Shown piece by piece: positions 35,830-47,080 of a DNA stretch of 64,000 nucleotides. Origin of the DNA: Symbiodinium natans (lineage: Eukaryota; Sar; Dinophyceae; Suessiales; Symbiodiniaceae); contig CAJNDS010002519.1 of NCBI GenBank assembly GCA_905221605.1, forward strand, positions 312,501 through 376,500, in the 5' to 3' direction. How positions within the stretch are numbered: the first letter of the stretch is position 1; the number at the start of each line of letters is the position of its first letter. The notes beneath the pieces were generated by a model. The model was given only the letters and a program-made list of their open reading frames with translations. It did no database searches and had not been told where the DNA came from. A program made the position numbers and the translations under genes.

Positions 35830-36884
35830 GCAGGCCATGTGCAATAGTTCCCTGCAACGAGTGTGCCAGCCTTCTCAGTGCTTGGATTCACCTGCAGATG
35901 AAATGGTCGAGCCCTGCGACTGCTCATCAGGTACAGTTCTATCCTGACTACGACAAAACTTACGAGGGCTACTGTGAGGCGCGGGCTTCTCAACTCTATG
36001 CCTCCACGGTTCCGAAGCAAAGCGCTTCGGCCAGGCGCTGCTCCAGGACTCTCGTTGGTATGGCGGGTCCTTCGAGCTCGTGAGATTGGACGGCCAGCCG
36101 CAGCGCATTTCCAGCATCATAAATCGTGAGGAGTGAGAGTCTTTCGCAGAGGTTCAGCTGAAGGTTTCATAAAGCTTCCAGATGTCTCCAGCAGCTTCCA
36201 GCTACGAGGGGCCCAGACCAGTGCCACGGTTGCACGCGGCCGCTGTGCATCGTCACACAACATGCTCTGAAACTGGTAAGGAGGCGCCGAGCATACATCT
36301 ACACGATTCTATACGGAAAAAGTACACATGTATATATATATATAGGTACGCACAAATTTTATTTGTGTTATACTCACACACTGCATTCTGTGATGCTGTC
36401 TTTGGCTGCTGCTCCCCGTCCTCTATGTCCTCTCGAGCCCCTTGCTTTCGGACGACCAGTGGCCAGGTGTACCATTTTCCCGGACCTTGCTTGTGGGGCC
36501 CTCGCAAGCTTTTTGGAGGGCAAATGGGTATATTTCCAGAGAAACTGCGCACAAGACTTTTTCTAGTACACACTGCAGGTGCAGAACCCTCCTGAGTACG
36601 AGCAATCTGCCGTCAAGGGCTCAGCCGAGCTTGGGCGCGCAGTGGCTTTGTTGACGCTTGGTAGCTTGCCTTGGGAGTCGCGAACAGTCACGATCCTCGC
36701 AGCTGTGGTCGTTGTGGGACTCGGCCCACCTTCGCGCATCAAAAGTTGGATTGGCAATTGCCGCAGGCATGTCGGGTTCGCGATGCTCGTCCCCGTCGCT
36801 TTGATTTTCTGAGTCTCAACTCAACTCGTCTCTCATCTCAACATTGCTGACAGCCACACGGATCCTGCGCATCAGAGACACGAT

Positions 36885-37395
36885 CGAGAAATCCTGTCTT
36901 TGGCTACCGTGTGGAAGTGAAAGGGCCAGAAGACAATATGCAGCCGCCAGAAAAAAACACCAAAATGCAGGGAAAACCAGCTACCGAAGCGCGAAGAAAA
37001 CACCCACAACCAAGACAACATATCATCGTGAAAAACTCCCACCTCTGTGGTCACAGCAACGGGCGACAGGACGCACTCCTTCTTTTGCACAGCTAGGGCA
37101 CCTTTGAGAAACACGTGGACTCGAACAGGCGTCTGCCTGAACATCTGCACGGCCGCAGAAAGGCGTATAAGACAATTAAGATTATATAATTAAGGTGATA
37201 GCAGGCATGCAACCGTGAGGCCTTTGAAGCAGGTTGGAGTCCACAACGCCGTCATGGCAGTGAGCTGAGCCATTCACAATCGGAACGTCCTTGCTCCAGC
37301 CCCAAACACGTTGTTGCTGCTGGGTTGAGGAGCTGTTGGCTCTCGCAGGGTATCTACGCCAGGCGGAGAGGCCCAAGCCTGGCAAAACGAGCTGG
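36885..37395. other. about 520-bp sequence unique to unit A
   Basis: Units B and C agree closely in this interval (ggcactatgttcgagctaaa and following), whereas A carries different, A-rich then mixed sequence with an AT-rich stretch at 37170-37196. This is either an insertion with replacement in A or a deletion shared by B and C. No terminal repeats were recognised. Confidence 0.6.
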
Positions 37396-37518
37396 ATCTG
37401 TATGTATCTGATCGAATCTGTTTGCGGCAGGGTCCAGCAACGTCTGATTTGTTCCGCTGCCTTTTGCATCCCAAGATCCATCATCGGGTGGCAGAAGAAC
37501 CTCGGCCCCCATGTATTC

Positions 37519-38391
37519 ATGTTTCGCCTCACAGTGATCAGTGCTGTGGCTCTTCAGACTCTTGGGTACATAGAGTCAGAGTCAGACTGCTTCGGTCTGA
37601 CGTTACTACAGCATGGGGTTCACGCCAAAGCATCTGCACAGCAGGTCGCAGCCACTGACGCAGCTGCACTGTCAAGTTTCATGATGAATCACTCGCGAGG
37701 GATCCCATCGATCGATGAAAACGGTCGGGTTTGCTTGCTCTGTAACCTTCCGCCAGCAGATCGTGCGCCCAACCAGTCTTATGTACAGCGCAGCGACTGT
37801 GGAAACCACAGCTTGTTGGAGCACCCTGAGATGTTGCAGGTGCCTTTAAGTTCTTTACGGCGAGAGGCTACCGTACATCAGAACGAAACGTCTGGCTTTT
37901 GCGAGCTGAACTTTGAAAAAGGATGCGCAGATGCCATTTACAACGAGGATTACATGATGTTTGCCAAGAGCGTGGTCGTCCCTGATGTGCCTGGTGTCCA
38001 CTACAAAGTTGCGTCGTGGGACCAGCACCACTGCTTTTACAATGGGTGGTTGTCTCCTGAGATCAAGGCGATGCAGCACGATTTCCAAGGAATGACAGCG
38101 AAAGCTCAGGAGCTGTGCGATTCGGATGCCCTTGTCAAAAGGGGCTCCCGAGGCAACATAACCGTAAGCGACATGCTGCAACATTGGTTGCATGCACTAC
38201 CTGGCTTGCCGGGTAGCCGCCCGAGCTACGAGGATTCGCTGTTCCTCGCTGCCTGGGCGTGTGCTATGGGAAGTGCTGCTTGTGACATGGCATACTGCGC
38301 TTACACTTACTGCAAGAAAGATGATGGTTTCGGCACCTATGAGGAATGCCACGGTTGGGACCCGGTCAAGGGAATGCCGGTAGATTCATAG
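37519..38391 (+). CDS. secreted Cys-rich protein, tandem copy A (290 aa)
   Basis: The product starts with a signal peptide (MFRLTVISAVALQTLGYIES). It continues with a Ser/Ala-rich segment, a CxxC motif in GRVCLLCNLPP, an N-glycosylation-like NQS, DCGNHS, a conserved core FCELNFEKGCADAIYNEDYM, WDQHHCFYNGWLSPEIKAM, and a Cys-rich C-terminal region AWACAMGSAACDMAYCAYTY ending KGMPVDS. The frame is uninterrupted, unusual here where other genes have short exons; retroposition from mRNA or simply an intron-poor gene are both possible. The frame is also open for 76 codons upstream; the chosen Met is conserved in A, B and C and is directly followed by the signal peptide. Family and function are unknown; extracellular location is inferred. 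Confidence 0.75.
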   Translation: MFRLTVISAVALQTLGYIESESDCFGLTLLQHGVHAKASAQQVAATDAAALSSFMMNHSRGIPSIDENGRVCLLCNLPPADRAPNQSYVQRSDCGNHSLLEHPEMLQVPLSSLRREATVHQNETSGFCELNFEKGCADAIYNEDYMMFAKSVVVPDVPGVHYKVASWDQHHCFYNGWLSPEIKAMQHDFQGMTAKAQELCDSDALVKRGSRGNITVSDMLQHWLHALPGLPGSRPSYEDSLFLAAWACAMGSAACDMAYCAYTYCKKDDGFGTYEECHGWDPVKGMPVDS

Positions 38392-38633
38392 CGATGCGGC
38401 GCGCTGTAGCATGTTTGCAGCTCTCCTTTTCATGTTGGAGGCAGCTTAGAAGATCAGGATGCGCGTCTAGTTGAAGAAGATAATCTTCAGAGACCTGTTT
38501 GGACTCGTGATTGCGTCCAGATTCGCCGCAGGCTTCAAAAGTGGTAGAAAACCATCCAGAAGATTCGAGTTCAGTCCGGCAATGCGGATTGCAAGACTTT
38601 GTTGTTGTGAAGCTATGGCACAGTGTTGAGGCT

Positions 38634-38909
38634 ATGCAGCACTTTGGATTGCAGACCGGCTTCATGCGGGCCTCGGACTGGGAAAGGCCACTCTCTGCCC
38701 ATTCACTGCCCAACCACTACCGTTTGGCGTTGCATGTCAGCCGCATGTTGGGCATGACAGCATGTGCCGCAGGCTCCACCAGCAGCAGGAAGTTGGCAGA
38801 GGGTTACGGCAAGCGCAATCGGTGGGGCGATCGCGTTGAACTTGCTGCCAACAAGCAGAAGCGGATTCTGGCTGCGAAGCCCATCGTCGTAAGGCCTACC
38901 ATAAAATAG
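38634..38909 (+). CDS. second ORF of unit A
   Basis: The ORF starts at MQHFGLQTGFMRASDWERP and continues through LHVSRMLGMTACAAGSTSSR, KLAEGYGKRN and KQKRILAAKPIV. Between units A, B and C the length differences in this segment are multiples of three (3, 12 and 15 nt) and keep the frame, which argues for coding. It could be a separate small gene, an exon of a gene overlapping the array, or conserved 3' UTR. No family was recognised. Confidence 0.4.
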   Translation: MQHFGLQTGFMRASDWERPLSAHSLPNHYRLALHVSRMLGMTACAAGSTSSRKLAEGYGKRNRWGDRVELAANKQKRILAAKPIVVRPTIK

Positions 38910-40759
38910 ATATTAATAGTCCTTGGTGTGGTATTACGTTTCCAAAAAAACAATTGGCGTTCAATGGTAAGATTCACATCAGTGGCCGAGCCTGTCCATG
39001 ATTCTCTTTGCTGGCAAGTCAGATTTGTCGGCCGCAAGGGAAACGCGTTTTGGCTCTTGCAGGCGAGTTGAGATGTAAGGCTGCATGTACCGTGCCTGTC
39101 CACGCTCAAGAGTGCCAGCTTTAATCACGCAGCGCCCTGCACAAGAAGCCATGGCACGCCTTTCCGCATCCATCCTCCTTTCTGCAACTTGGACCACATG
39201 GATAGGAGAAATGACCAGGTGACCAGAGTAAATGTATCTGGCTTCTTGCCCGATTGTGCAAGCTTGACAAGCTTGACAGCGGACAGCCAAAGATCAGGCT
39301 CCAGTTCTGTTCTTGTTGTGTGAACTTCGCCGTGTTTTGACAATGCTAATGCTTGCGCTCTCCACTTGAAAGTTGGTGTGATGCTTTTGGGGAGGCTGCA
39401 GCTTGCAAAGTGCTGCGGGATCTGTGGGAAACTTCGCAGTTCAGGCGCTGCGCATTGTGGCCGCGATGTGGGCTGGCCCCGTGCCATAGTTTCCTGCAAC
39501 GAGGTGTGCCAGCGCTCTCAGAGCTTGGACTCATCATGAAATATCATGAAATGGTCGAGCCCTGCGACTGCTCATCAGGTACAGTTCTGTTCTATCCTGA
39601 CTACGACAAAACTTACGAGGGCTACTGTGAGGCGCGGGCTTCTCAACTCTATGCCTCCATGCTTCCGAAGCAACGCGCTTCGGCCAGGCGCTGCTCCAGG
39701 ACTCTCGTTGGTATGGCGGGTACTTCGAGCTCGTGAGATTGGACGGCCAGCTGCAGCGCATTTCCAGCATCATAAATCGTGAGGAGTGAGAGTCTTTCGC
39801 AGAGGTTCAGCTGAAGGTTTCATAAAGCTTCCAGATGTCTCCAGCAGCTTCCAGCTACGAGAGGCCCAGGACCAGTGCCACGGTTGCACGCGGCCGCTGT
39901 GCATCGTCACACAACATGCTCTGAAACTGGTAAGGAGGCGCCGAGCATACATCTATACGATTCTATACGTATATAGATACACATGTACATACATATATAT
40001 ATATATATATACATATATGCCCTTTATGTTATACTCACGCACGGCATTCTGTGATGCTGCCTTTGGCTGCTCCTCCCCGTCTTCCATGTCCTCTCGAGTC
40101 CCTTGCTTTCGGACGACCAGTGGCCAGGTGTACCATTTTCCCGGACCTTGCTTGTGGGGCCCTCGCAAGCTTTTTGGAGGGCAAATGGGCTGCCCCCGCT
40201 GTATAGTTCCAGAGAAACTGCGCACAAGGCTTTTTCTAGTACACACTGTAGGTGCAGAACCCTCCTGAGTACGAGCAATCTGCCGTCAAGGGCTCAGCCG
40301 AGCTTGGGCGCGCGGTGGCTTGATTTGTTGACGCTTGGACGCTTGGTAGCTTGCCTTGGGAGTCGCGAACGGTCACGATCCTCGCAGCTGTGGTCGTTTC
40401 GGGACTCATCCCACCTTCGCGCATCAAAAGTTGGATTGATTGCCGCAGGCATGTCGGGATCGCGATGCTCGTACCCGTCGTCGCTTTGATTTCTGAGCCT
40501 CAACTCAACCCGTCTCTCATCTCAACATTGCTGACAGCCACGCGGATCCTGCGCGTCGGAGTCACGATACTCGGCACTATGTTCGAGCTAAAGCCATCCG
40601 ATTACCTTCAGGAGGGGATCTTTGGATTCTTTGGGAAGTCACAGCGTTATGTATCTGATCATTTGCGGCAGGGTCCAGCAAAGTCTGATTTGTTCCGCTG
40701 CCGTTTGCATCTCAAGATCCATCATCGGGTGGCAGAAGAACCTCGGCCCCCGCGTATTC

Positions 40760-41638
40760 ATGTTTCGCCTCACAGTGATCAGTGCTGTGGCTCTTCAGAC
40801 TCTTGGGTACATAGAGTCAGAGTCAGACTGCTTCGGTCTGACGTTACTACAGCATGGGGTTCACGCCAAAGCATCTGCACAGCAGGTCGCAGCCACTGAC
40901 GCAGCTGCACTGTCCAGCTTCATGATGAATCACTGGCGAGAGAGCCCGTCGCTCGATGAAAACGGTCGGGTTTGCATGTACTGCGACCTTCCACCAGCAG
41001 ATCGTGCGCCGAACCAGTCCTATGTACAGCGCAGTGACTGTGGAAACCACAGCTTGGTGGAGCACCCTGAGATTTTGCACGTGCCTTTAAGTTCTTTACA
41101 GCGAAAGGCTACCGTAAATCAGAACGAAACGTCTGGCTTTTGCGAACTGAACTTCGAAAAAGGATGCGCAGATGCCATTTTGAACGAGGATTACATGATG
41201 TTTGCCAAGAGCATAATCGTCCCTTACGCACCTCCTGACTACTACAAAATTTCGTCGTGGGACCAGCACCACTGCTTTTACAATGGGTGGTTGTCTCCTG
41301 AGATCAAGGCGCTGCAGCACGATTTCCAAGGAATGACAGCGAAAGCTCAAGAGCTGTGCGATTCGGATGCCCTTGTCAAAAGAGGCTCTCGAGGCAACAT
41401 GACCATGAGCGACATGCTGCAGCGTTGGTATAATGCACACCCTGCACCTGGCTTGCCGGGTAGCCGCCCGAGCTACGAGGATTCGCTGTTCCTCGCTGCC
41501 TGGGCGTGTGCTATGGGCAGTGCTGCGTGCGACATGGCATTCTGCGCTTACACGTTCTGCCAAAAAGATGATGGTTTTGGCACCTATGAGGAATGCCACG
41601 GTTGGGACCCTGTCAAGGGAATGCCGGTAGATTCATAG
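40760..41638 (+). CDS. secreted Cys-rich protein, tandem copy B (292 aa)
   Basis: Paralogue of copy A with the same signal peptide and the same cysteine framework. It has a two-codon insertion (YNAHPAPGLPG against LHALPGLPG) and clustered replacements, for example VPYAPPDYYKISSWD against VPDVPGVHYKVASWD. The frame is intact. Substitutions avoid cysteines, consistent with purifying selection on a folded extracellular domain. Function is unknown. Confidence 0.75.
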   Translation: MFRLTVISAVALQTLGYIESESDCFGLTLLQHGVHAKASAQQVAATDAAALSSFMMNHWRESPSLDENGRVCMYCDLPPADRAPNQSYVQRSDCGNHSLVEHPEILHVPLSSLQRKATVNQNETSGFCELNFEKGCADAILNEDYMMFAKSIIVPYAPPDYYKISSWDQHHCFYNGWLSPEIKALQHDFQGMTAKAQELCDSDALVKRGSRGNMTMSDMLQRWYNAHPAPGLPGSRPSYEDSLFLAAWACAMGSAACDMAFCAYTFCQKDDGFGTYEECHGWDPVKGMPVDS

Positions 41639-41890
41639 CGATGCGGCGCGCTGTAGCATGTTTGCAGCTCTCCTTTTCATGTTGGAGGCAGCTTACAAGA
41701 TCACGATGCGCGTCTAGCTGAAGCACCCAAATTGCAGATCTGTTTGTTCTCATGGTGCAGTGCCTGGACGCGTGGTTGCGTCCAGACTCGCCGCAGGCTT
41801 CAAAAGTGGCAGAAAACCATCCAGAAGATTCGAGTTCAGTCCGGCGGATTGGAAGACTTTGTTGTGAAGCTATGGCACAGTGTTGAGGCT

Positions 41891-42253
41891 ATGCAGCACT
41901 TTGGGTTGCAGACCGGCTTCATGCGAGCCTCGGACTGGGAAAGGCCACTCTCTGCCCATTCACTGCCCAACCACTACCGTTTGGCGTTGCATGTCAGCCG
42001 CATGTTGGGCATGACAGCATGTGCCGCAGGCTCCACCAGCAGCAGGAAGTTGGCAGAGGGTTACGGCAAGCGCAATCGGTGGGGCGATCGCGTTGAACTT
42101 GCTGCCAAAAAGCAGAAGCGGATTCTGGCTGCGAAGCCCATCGTCCTACCATATATAAATAATGAGTCCTTGGTGTGGAACTTCGTTTTCAACACTTGCA
42201 GGCGATCTGAAATGTCAACCTTGCTGCATGTACCGTGCCTGCCCAAGGGTTAA
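41891..42253 (+). CDS. second ORF of unit B
   Basis: Nearly identical to the unit A ORF through KQKRILAAKPIV, then diverges into a different tail (LPYINNESLVWNF and on) because the downstream TA-rich sequence differs. The difference at the 3' end suggests the coding part, if real, ends or splices near KPIV. Confidence 0.35.
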   Translation: MQHFGLQTGFMRASDWERPLSAHSLPNHYRLALHVSRMLGMTACAAGSTSSRKLAEGYGKRNRWGDRVELAAKKQKRILAAKPIVLPYINNESLVWNFVFNTCRRSEMSTLLHVPCLPKG

Positions 42254-42509
42254 TCACGCACGGCCCTGCGCAGGAAACCATGGCATGCCGTTCCACATCC
42301 ATCCTCCTCTCTGCAACTCGGACCACATGGATAGGAGACATGACCAGAGCAACCAATGTAGCTGGCTTTTTGCAAGTACATGTATCTGGCTTTTTGCCCG
42401 ATTGTGCAAGCTTGACAAGCTTGACAGCGGACCTCCTGCTCTGTTCTTGTTGTGTGAACTTCACCGTGTTTTGACGATGCTAATGCTTGCGCTCTCTACT
42501 TGAAAGTTT

Positions 42510-43005
42510 TTCCTGCAACGAGGTGTGCCAGCCCTCTCAGAGCTTGGACTCATCCGCAGATGAAATGGTCGAGCCCTGCGACTGCTCATCAGGTGCAGTT
42601 CTATCCTGACTACTACAAACTTACGAGGGCTACTGTGAGGCGCGGGCTTCTCAACTCTATGCCTCCATGCTTCCGAAGCAACGAGCTTCGGCCAGGCGCT
42701 GCTCCAGGACTTTCGTTGGCATGGCGGGTACTTCGAGCTCGTGAGATTGGACGGCCAGCCGCAGCGCGTTTACAGCATCATAAAACGTGGGGAGTGAGAG
42801 TCTTTCGAAGAGGTTCAGCTGAAGGTTTCATAAAGCTTCCAGATGTCTCCAGCAGCTTCCAGCTACGAGGGGCCCAGACCAGTGCCACGGTTGCACGCGG
42901 CCGCTACACTACATGCATGCCAAGCTCGACGCCCAGCTATACTTAAGCCCCCAGTCCCGGACATGCACTGAAACTGGTAAGGAGGCGCAGAGCATACGTC
43001 TACAC

Positions 43006-43049
<44 letters not shown>

Positions 43050-43079
43050 ATATATATATATATATATATGCATACTATG
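42510..43079 (+). repeat. 5' part of tandem unit C, up to the TA microsatellite
   Basis: The start of the third unit (from 'tttttcctgcaacgaggtgtgccagccc') matches A and B as far as a long TA microsatellite at about 43006-43068. Beyond it the expected sequence is replaced by unrelated DNA, and the unit resumes near 47080. A one-base loss near 42615 shifts one of the three open frames in this block relative to A and B. Confidence 0.75.
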
Positions 43080-46000
43080 CTTACGCAACTCGGGCCACAA
43101 GCTACACTCAGTCACTCAGCCATTCTTGGCGGATGAGAGTGGCTCTGTACGGGCGGCCTGCGCACCATGTCCTTGTGTCACGCTGCTCTTCGACCGTGAG
43201 CAGCGTGTCGGTCACTGGCAATGAGATCTTTAAATGTCCAGGCCAGGCCACCTGCATGGGATGCGCCTCAAACCAATTCTCCAGGGGGTCACGTTGCCGA
43301 GCATTTATTCGCGATTGTTTATGTCAGGGGAGCTGGGTTGGAAGGGAGGACAGTGGCATCCTGGGTCCAGGTGTGAGAAACGTAAACGTTTTGAGACCTT
43401 TCCGCGAACCGGGAGCCACCCCCCCCCCCCCCACCCCACCACTCACCCCACACGCTCGAAACCGAACCCCAACGGACCTGTGGTGCCGTCCACCCGAACC
43501 ACCGAGTCACCCAATGCCTTCACAAAGAAAACGGCCGCAGGCTTGAGCCCCCTTGCAAGCCCCAACTCCAAACCCTGCAGTCGCGCTTCGAGATGATGGA
43601 TCGAGTATACAGGGTATACGCAGCTCATGATCGTACGTCGAAAAAAATCGCGGTACAAATCGCCATCCAGCCATGGACTGCCATGTACATTTTGCAACAA
43701 CACCCTGAGTTGCAGCCTCAGGGTTGGGTTAATATATCGAAATAACTATCCAAACCCACTCTGCCTCCGAAACCTCCCTCATCTAGTTGCCTGCCCCAAG
43801 ATTCCTAGCGACGCCGCCAGATATAACGGATTCGAAGCAGGGCATCGTAAATGCCCTAGAATTCGCACCCCACAAAGATTCCCAAACTTTCCAGGACTTG
43901 TGGAGGACACCTGGCGCATGCGCCGCAATGTGCAGGCAGCCATGGCACTGGACCTGCACCTTGTCCGGCTGACATGTATACTTCACCCACATGCAGCGAC
44001 ATGGGCCAGTTGTGTTGCTCACTGAGGGTGTGGTTGGAGCGAGTGTGTTGTGACGGTGTGCGTGCGTGTGTCTACGAAAGGTTTATTTCGTAAACCTTCG
44101 TGGTTGAGCTTGGGCCACGACCTTGCCTCAGGATAGCTGCGCCTGCAGCCAAAGTTATGGGCAATCAGGTCGACATCACGGGCTTTCTGCCAGCCACTTG
44201 CTTTAGTCTGGCGTGCTCGAACTTAAAGGGTGTGCGATCTGTCTTTTGCCGAATAACCAACGTGTAAGTGCAAAGTCCATTTCAAGAGAATGAAGTCTTC
44301 CGGAGACTAGTAACTAACTAGGGTCGGACGAGAAGCTGGCGTTTATTCTTCTGCACCCGCGCCATGCTGATGCTTTCCAGCTTGTCTGAACACAACTTCG
44401 GTTTTGCGTTGTCGCAGCCGGGGTATGGAATTTGGGGATGCTAAGCAAAGTAAGGGCTACCAGACGGCCTGTGCTTGTCGTGGTGCTTGGACACAGAATC
44501 TGAGTCGTGAAAGTAATGAACTAAGCCTAAATAAGGAGCCTCTCGCCTGTTGCGTCCGAGGCAAAACTCTAATAGATCCCAAGCAACTGCACATGCGGTC
44601 GCACACTGAGATCTCAGAACAGATGATGTCCCACAGCAACTTTGTTCTGATACTGCATGCCGGGGCCATTTGGTGGCCCGCTGCTGAGATGTCAGATGTA
44701 AGCCTCAGGATTTTTCAAGTCTGGCTTCTGCAGGTTCGGGTTTAGGGGTCTAGAGCATGCAGCGCTTCCCTGTCGAGGGCTGCGACGTCATGTTGTCTGT
44801 GAGCGCAGTTGGGGAAGCGATTTCACCACTGGTACCGGGGTGCTGTCCGAGGTACCATTGCTTTTTGCGTGACCACCTAACAGCTCGACATGTGACGCGG
44901 ATTGGATTGGAGAGGCCGGCCATGAGCAGCAAGCAGCAGGGACACGTGTTTCTCTTTATTCTTGGGGCTCAGAATCCAGAGTGGCGTACTGCACGTTCTT
45001 CGTTATGCTTCATCCTATCCTCAATTCAAGCCATCTCCAAGTGGTTGCAGCCCTTGAGAATGTGTTCTCGAACGCATATTCGAGGCCCGGAAGTGGCGGA
45101 GTGATTTAAAGAAAAGGAGAGACTGCAAAATAGTGTTGAAAGCGTAATCGAGTGCGTCTCTGGCAAAGAGTGCTTTTCTGGCAGAGGCCCTGGCCGGAGG
45201 TGCGCCAGGCCTTGGAAACAGGCTCCAGAGAAGTGGTTATCGTGGAGACAGGCGCGCTCACCAGGGGCCGTTTTGTAGTTGAGGATTGGGTCCAGGTTCA
45301 TGATGCATGGCCTTGAAGCTCTTGTCAAGTGCTGCTGCAGCGGCGCCCAGTGTATGATGGAAACTTTGTCTCACAAGACACCTTCAAAGATGTGTCGATG
45401 CTTTGATCCAGGACCCTGGAGGCGGCGCTTGGAAGTGAGCTGCCGGAAGGAGCAAGAACCTGTTTCTCCAGGGCGCGAATGTTGAACGTCGTGAATGCAT
45501 GCGAGAGGAGCGAATTAATTGAGCGAATGCATGAACTGCATACATATGATTATTGGGATATTATTGGGGGTTCTTTGTGCCCGCACTTACAATGCTCTTA
45601 TGCAATGCACTAAATTAAACGGCAGTAACGCATGATGTTAGTATATTTAACGGGGTCTTTTTCCTGATTCAACTTTATGTGGCTGCTCACAAAATAAAAA
45701 AGTATTGTACTCACCGCTACATTGACATGCAGTCACAAAAACGATTGGTAAAATGCGGTCTGGTAGAGACTATGCCCGAACATGTTCAAGGACACACAAG
45801 GGGCTGTTCCATTGCGGCAGCTGTTATCCACCGGCGCGCTCCACGTTGATCGTGACTTGGCACGCACTTACGTCCGCAGAGGCTGAACGTTGGCCTTAGA
45901 TTGTTGTTCCGTGGCTACGGCTGTCTTATGGCATCTCATTCAGCCCGTCGTGCATTTCTGGGGTCAGTTCTTTATACCTCCATAACTTCCGATGAACTAC

Positions 46001-47080
46001 TTGTTGAGATTCCTGAGCTGAGGTGTTGCGGGCACGGTGCTGAACGAGGATGCTCTGCAGCTGCTGCGTGAAGAGGAGATCTACCCTATCGCAGAGGAGA
46101 GGCCGCATGAAAACGAAAGAGACATGTGGGATTACGGCACCCTCTTCACTGCACCCCCTCAAACAGAGCAGCTCTCATTTCAACATGAGTCTGCTTGCAC
46201 TATCTCTCTTTTCCAGGCGCTTGCGACGCCCATACGTAAACCGTTGGTGACATTATGGGGTACTTCATTAGTCAGCATGTTGAGAGAGCTGCCACACTCG
46301 CAAGATCGTGGCAGTTGAGGAGCTTGCACAAGACCATGCTGCCAAACATGCAGCCGGAATTGGAAACCATGAGCCAATGGCCTTGAAGATGGAAGACGAC
46401 ACAGGCCCAGAAGTTTTGCTGTAGGGGTGGTTGTTGTGGTGGTATTTTGGTAGTACATTGTTGTTGAGGGCTCCGTGGGAGTTTGGTAGATAAGTCTGGC
46501 CGGGCTTCGACTTGGACTTACGCATGCCTTCTCATATCTTCTCATACTCATGTCTGGTCCATTTTGGCCAAGTCAGGTACCCTGAAGTGGATGGAGGATT
46601 TGCCACCTATGGCTCAACGCCCACTTCAGTGGCACGGGCGAGTTTTCTGCATCTGAGCTGCAAGGTGACGGGTTTCCTGACTGTAAGCATCTGATCCAGG
46701 CCTGGCCTCGTGCTAGCAAAAAGAGCGCGTAAACTGGCCTAAAAGCCTATCATTTCGAAGCAGCGAAGGCCGCTATTGGGGCGGCCTGTCGGTTGTCATG
46801 GGCTTGACCTCGGAGCCTGGGCGTGATTTGCATAACACGAATCATGATACAATCGCTGGGCAGACCCCCCCGCCCCCAGAGCTCAGTCCACGCGAACCCA
46901 CGTATTGCTGTCTGCATTTGCTGTGGTATCCGAGGTTTTGGTGTGGATGCCCAATAGCAGCCTGCAGCCTTGGGCAAAGTTCCCAAGAGTGTCCGCAAGA
47001 ACCTGACTGTGACCTGACCCACGCAGATTTGGGACAAAACTCTGCGCAATCTTCTTGTTTGCGCTGCTGTACTGCGCTGC
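43080..47080. other. about 4-kb block of unrelated DNA inside tandem unit C
   Basis: Units A and B pass from the TA microsatellite directly into the block at 'ctgtgatgctg', whereas here about 4 kb intervenes. It contains a C-run (43419-43432), an imperfect hairpin at 44074-44101 (acgaaaggttta / taaaccttcgt) and exons of at least one gene (45185-46424). No terminal repeats were identified, so the mechanism (insertion at the microsatellite, or local rearrangement) is open. 43080-44750 has no assignable gene; a possible first exon starts with ATG at 44757 (MQRFPVEGCDVMLSVSAVGE). Confidence 0.6.
45185..46424 (+). CDS. unidentified four-exon gene, 3' portion
   Basis: Exons by phase: 45185-45295 (exactly 37 codons, RPWPEVRQALETGSREVVIV then ETGALTRGRFVVEDWVQ, GT donor), 45341-45403 (RRPVYDGNFVSQDTFKDVSM), 46023-46150 (VAGTVLNEDALQLLREEEIY then PIAEERPHENERDMWDYGT, GC donor) and 46305-46424 (IVAVEELAQDHAAKHAAGIG to PEVLL and TAG). 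The intron between the first two would be only 45 nt, which is short. The acidic, balanced sequence looks like a soluble protein; the family was not recognised. It lies within the block that interrupts tandem unit C. Confidence 0.5.

Larger units (their letters stand above)
35830..39470 (+). repeat. tandem unit A (about 3.6 kb) with secreted-protein gene A
   Basis: This is the first of three head-to-tail units sharing the same order: a conserved block beginning near 'gcaacgaggtgtgccagc', a TA microsatellite, a block containing 'ggccaggtgtaccattttcccgg', the secreted-protein ORF, and a second conserved ORF. Unit A differs from B and C in that about 110 bp before the gene is replaced by about 520 bp of unrelated sequence (about 36885-37395), making this unit longer. 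The block at 35900-36120 is open in all three + frames in A and B, so its coding status is undecided. Confidence 0.8.
39471..42509 (+). repeat. tandem unit B (about 3.0 kb) with secreted-protein gene B
   Basis: Same order of blocks as unit A, including the TA microsatellite (about 39990-40015), gene B (40760-41638) and the second ORF (41891-42253). The boundary with unit A is set where A's start (near 35830) and B's start (near 39470) begin to align. Confidence 0.8.

Noticed and set aside
35900-36120. Coding exon in the conserved 5' block of the tandem units (for example QDSRWYGGSFELVRLDG)
   Set aside because: It reads well and is conserved, but all three + frames are open in copies A and B and copy C has a one-base indel, so a frame cannot be chosen; it is left as part of the repeat.
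37291-37518. In-frame N-terminal extension of the secreted protein (76 codons)
   Set aside because: The extension lies partly in the sequence unique to unit A and differs between copies, whereas the signal peptide starting at 37519 is conserved in all three.
46554-46573. Relict dinoflagellate spliced leader (ccattttggccaag resembles the 3' part of the leader)
   Set aside because: Only about 14 matching bases with a missing base, and the 5' part of the leader is absent; chance similarity cannot be excluded.
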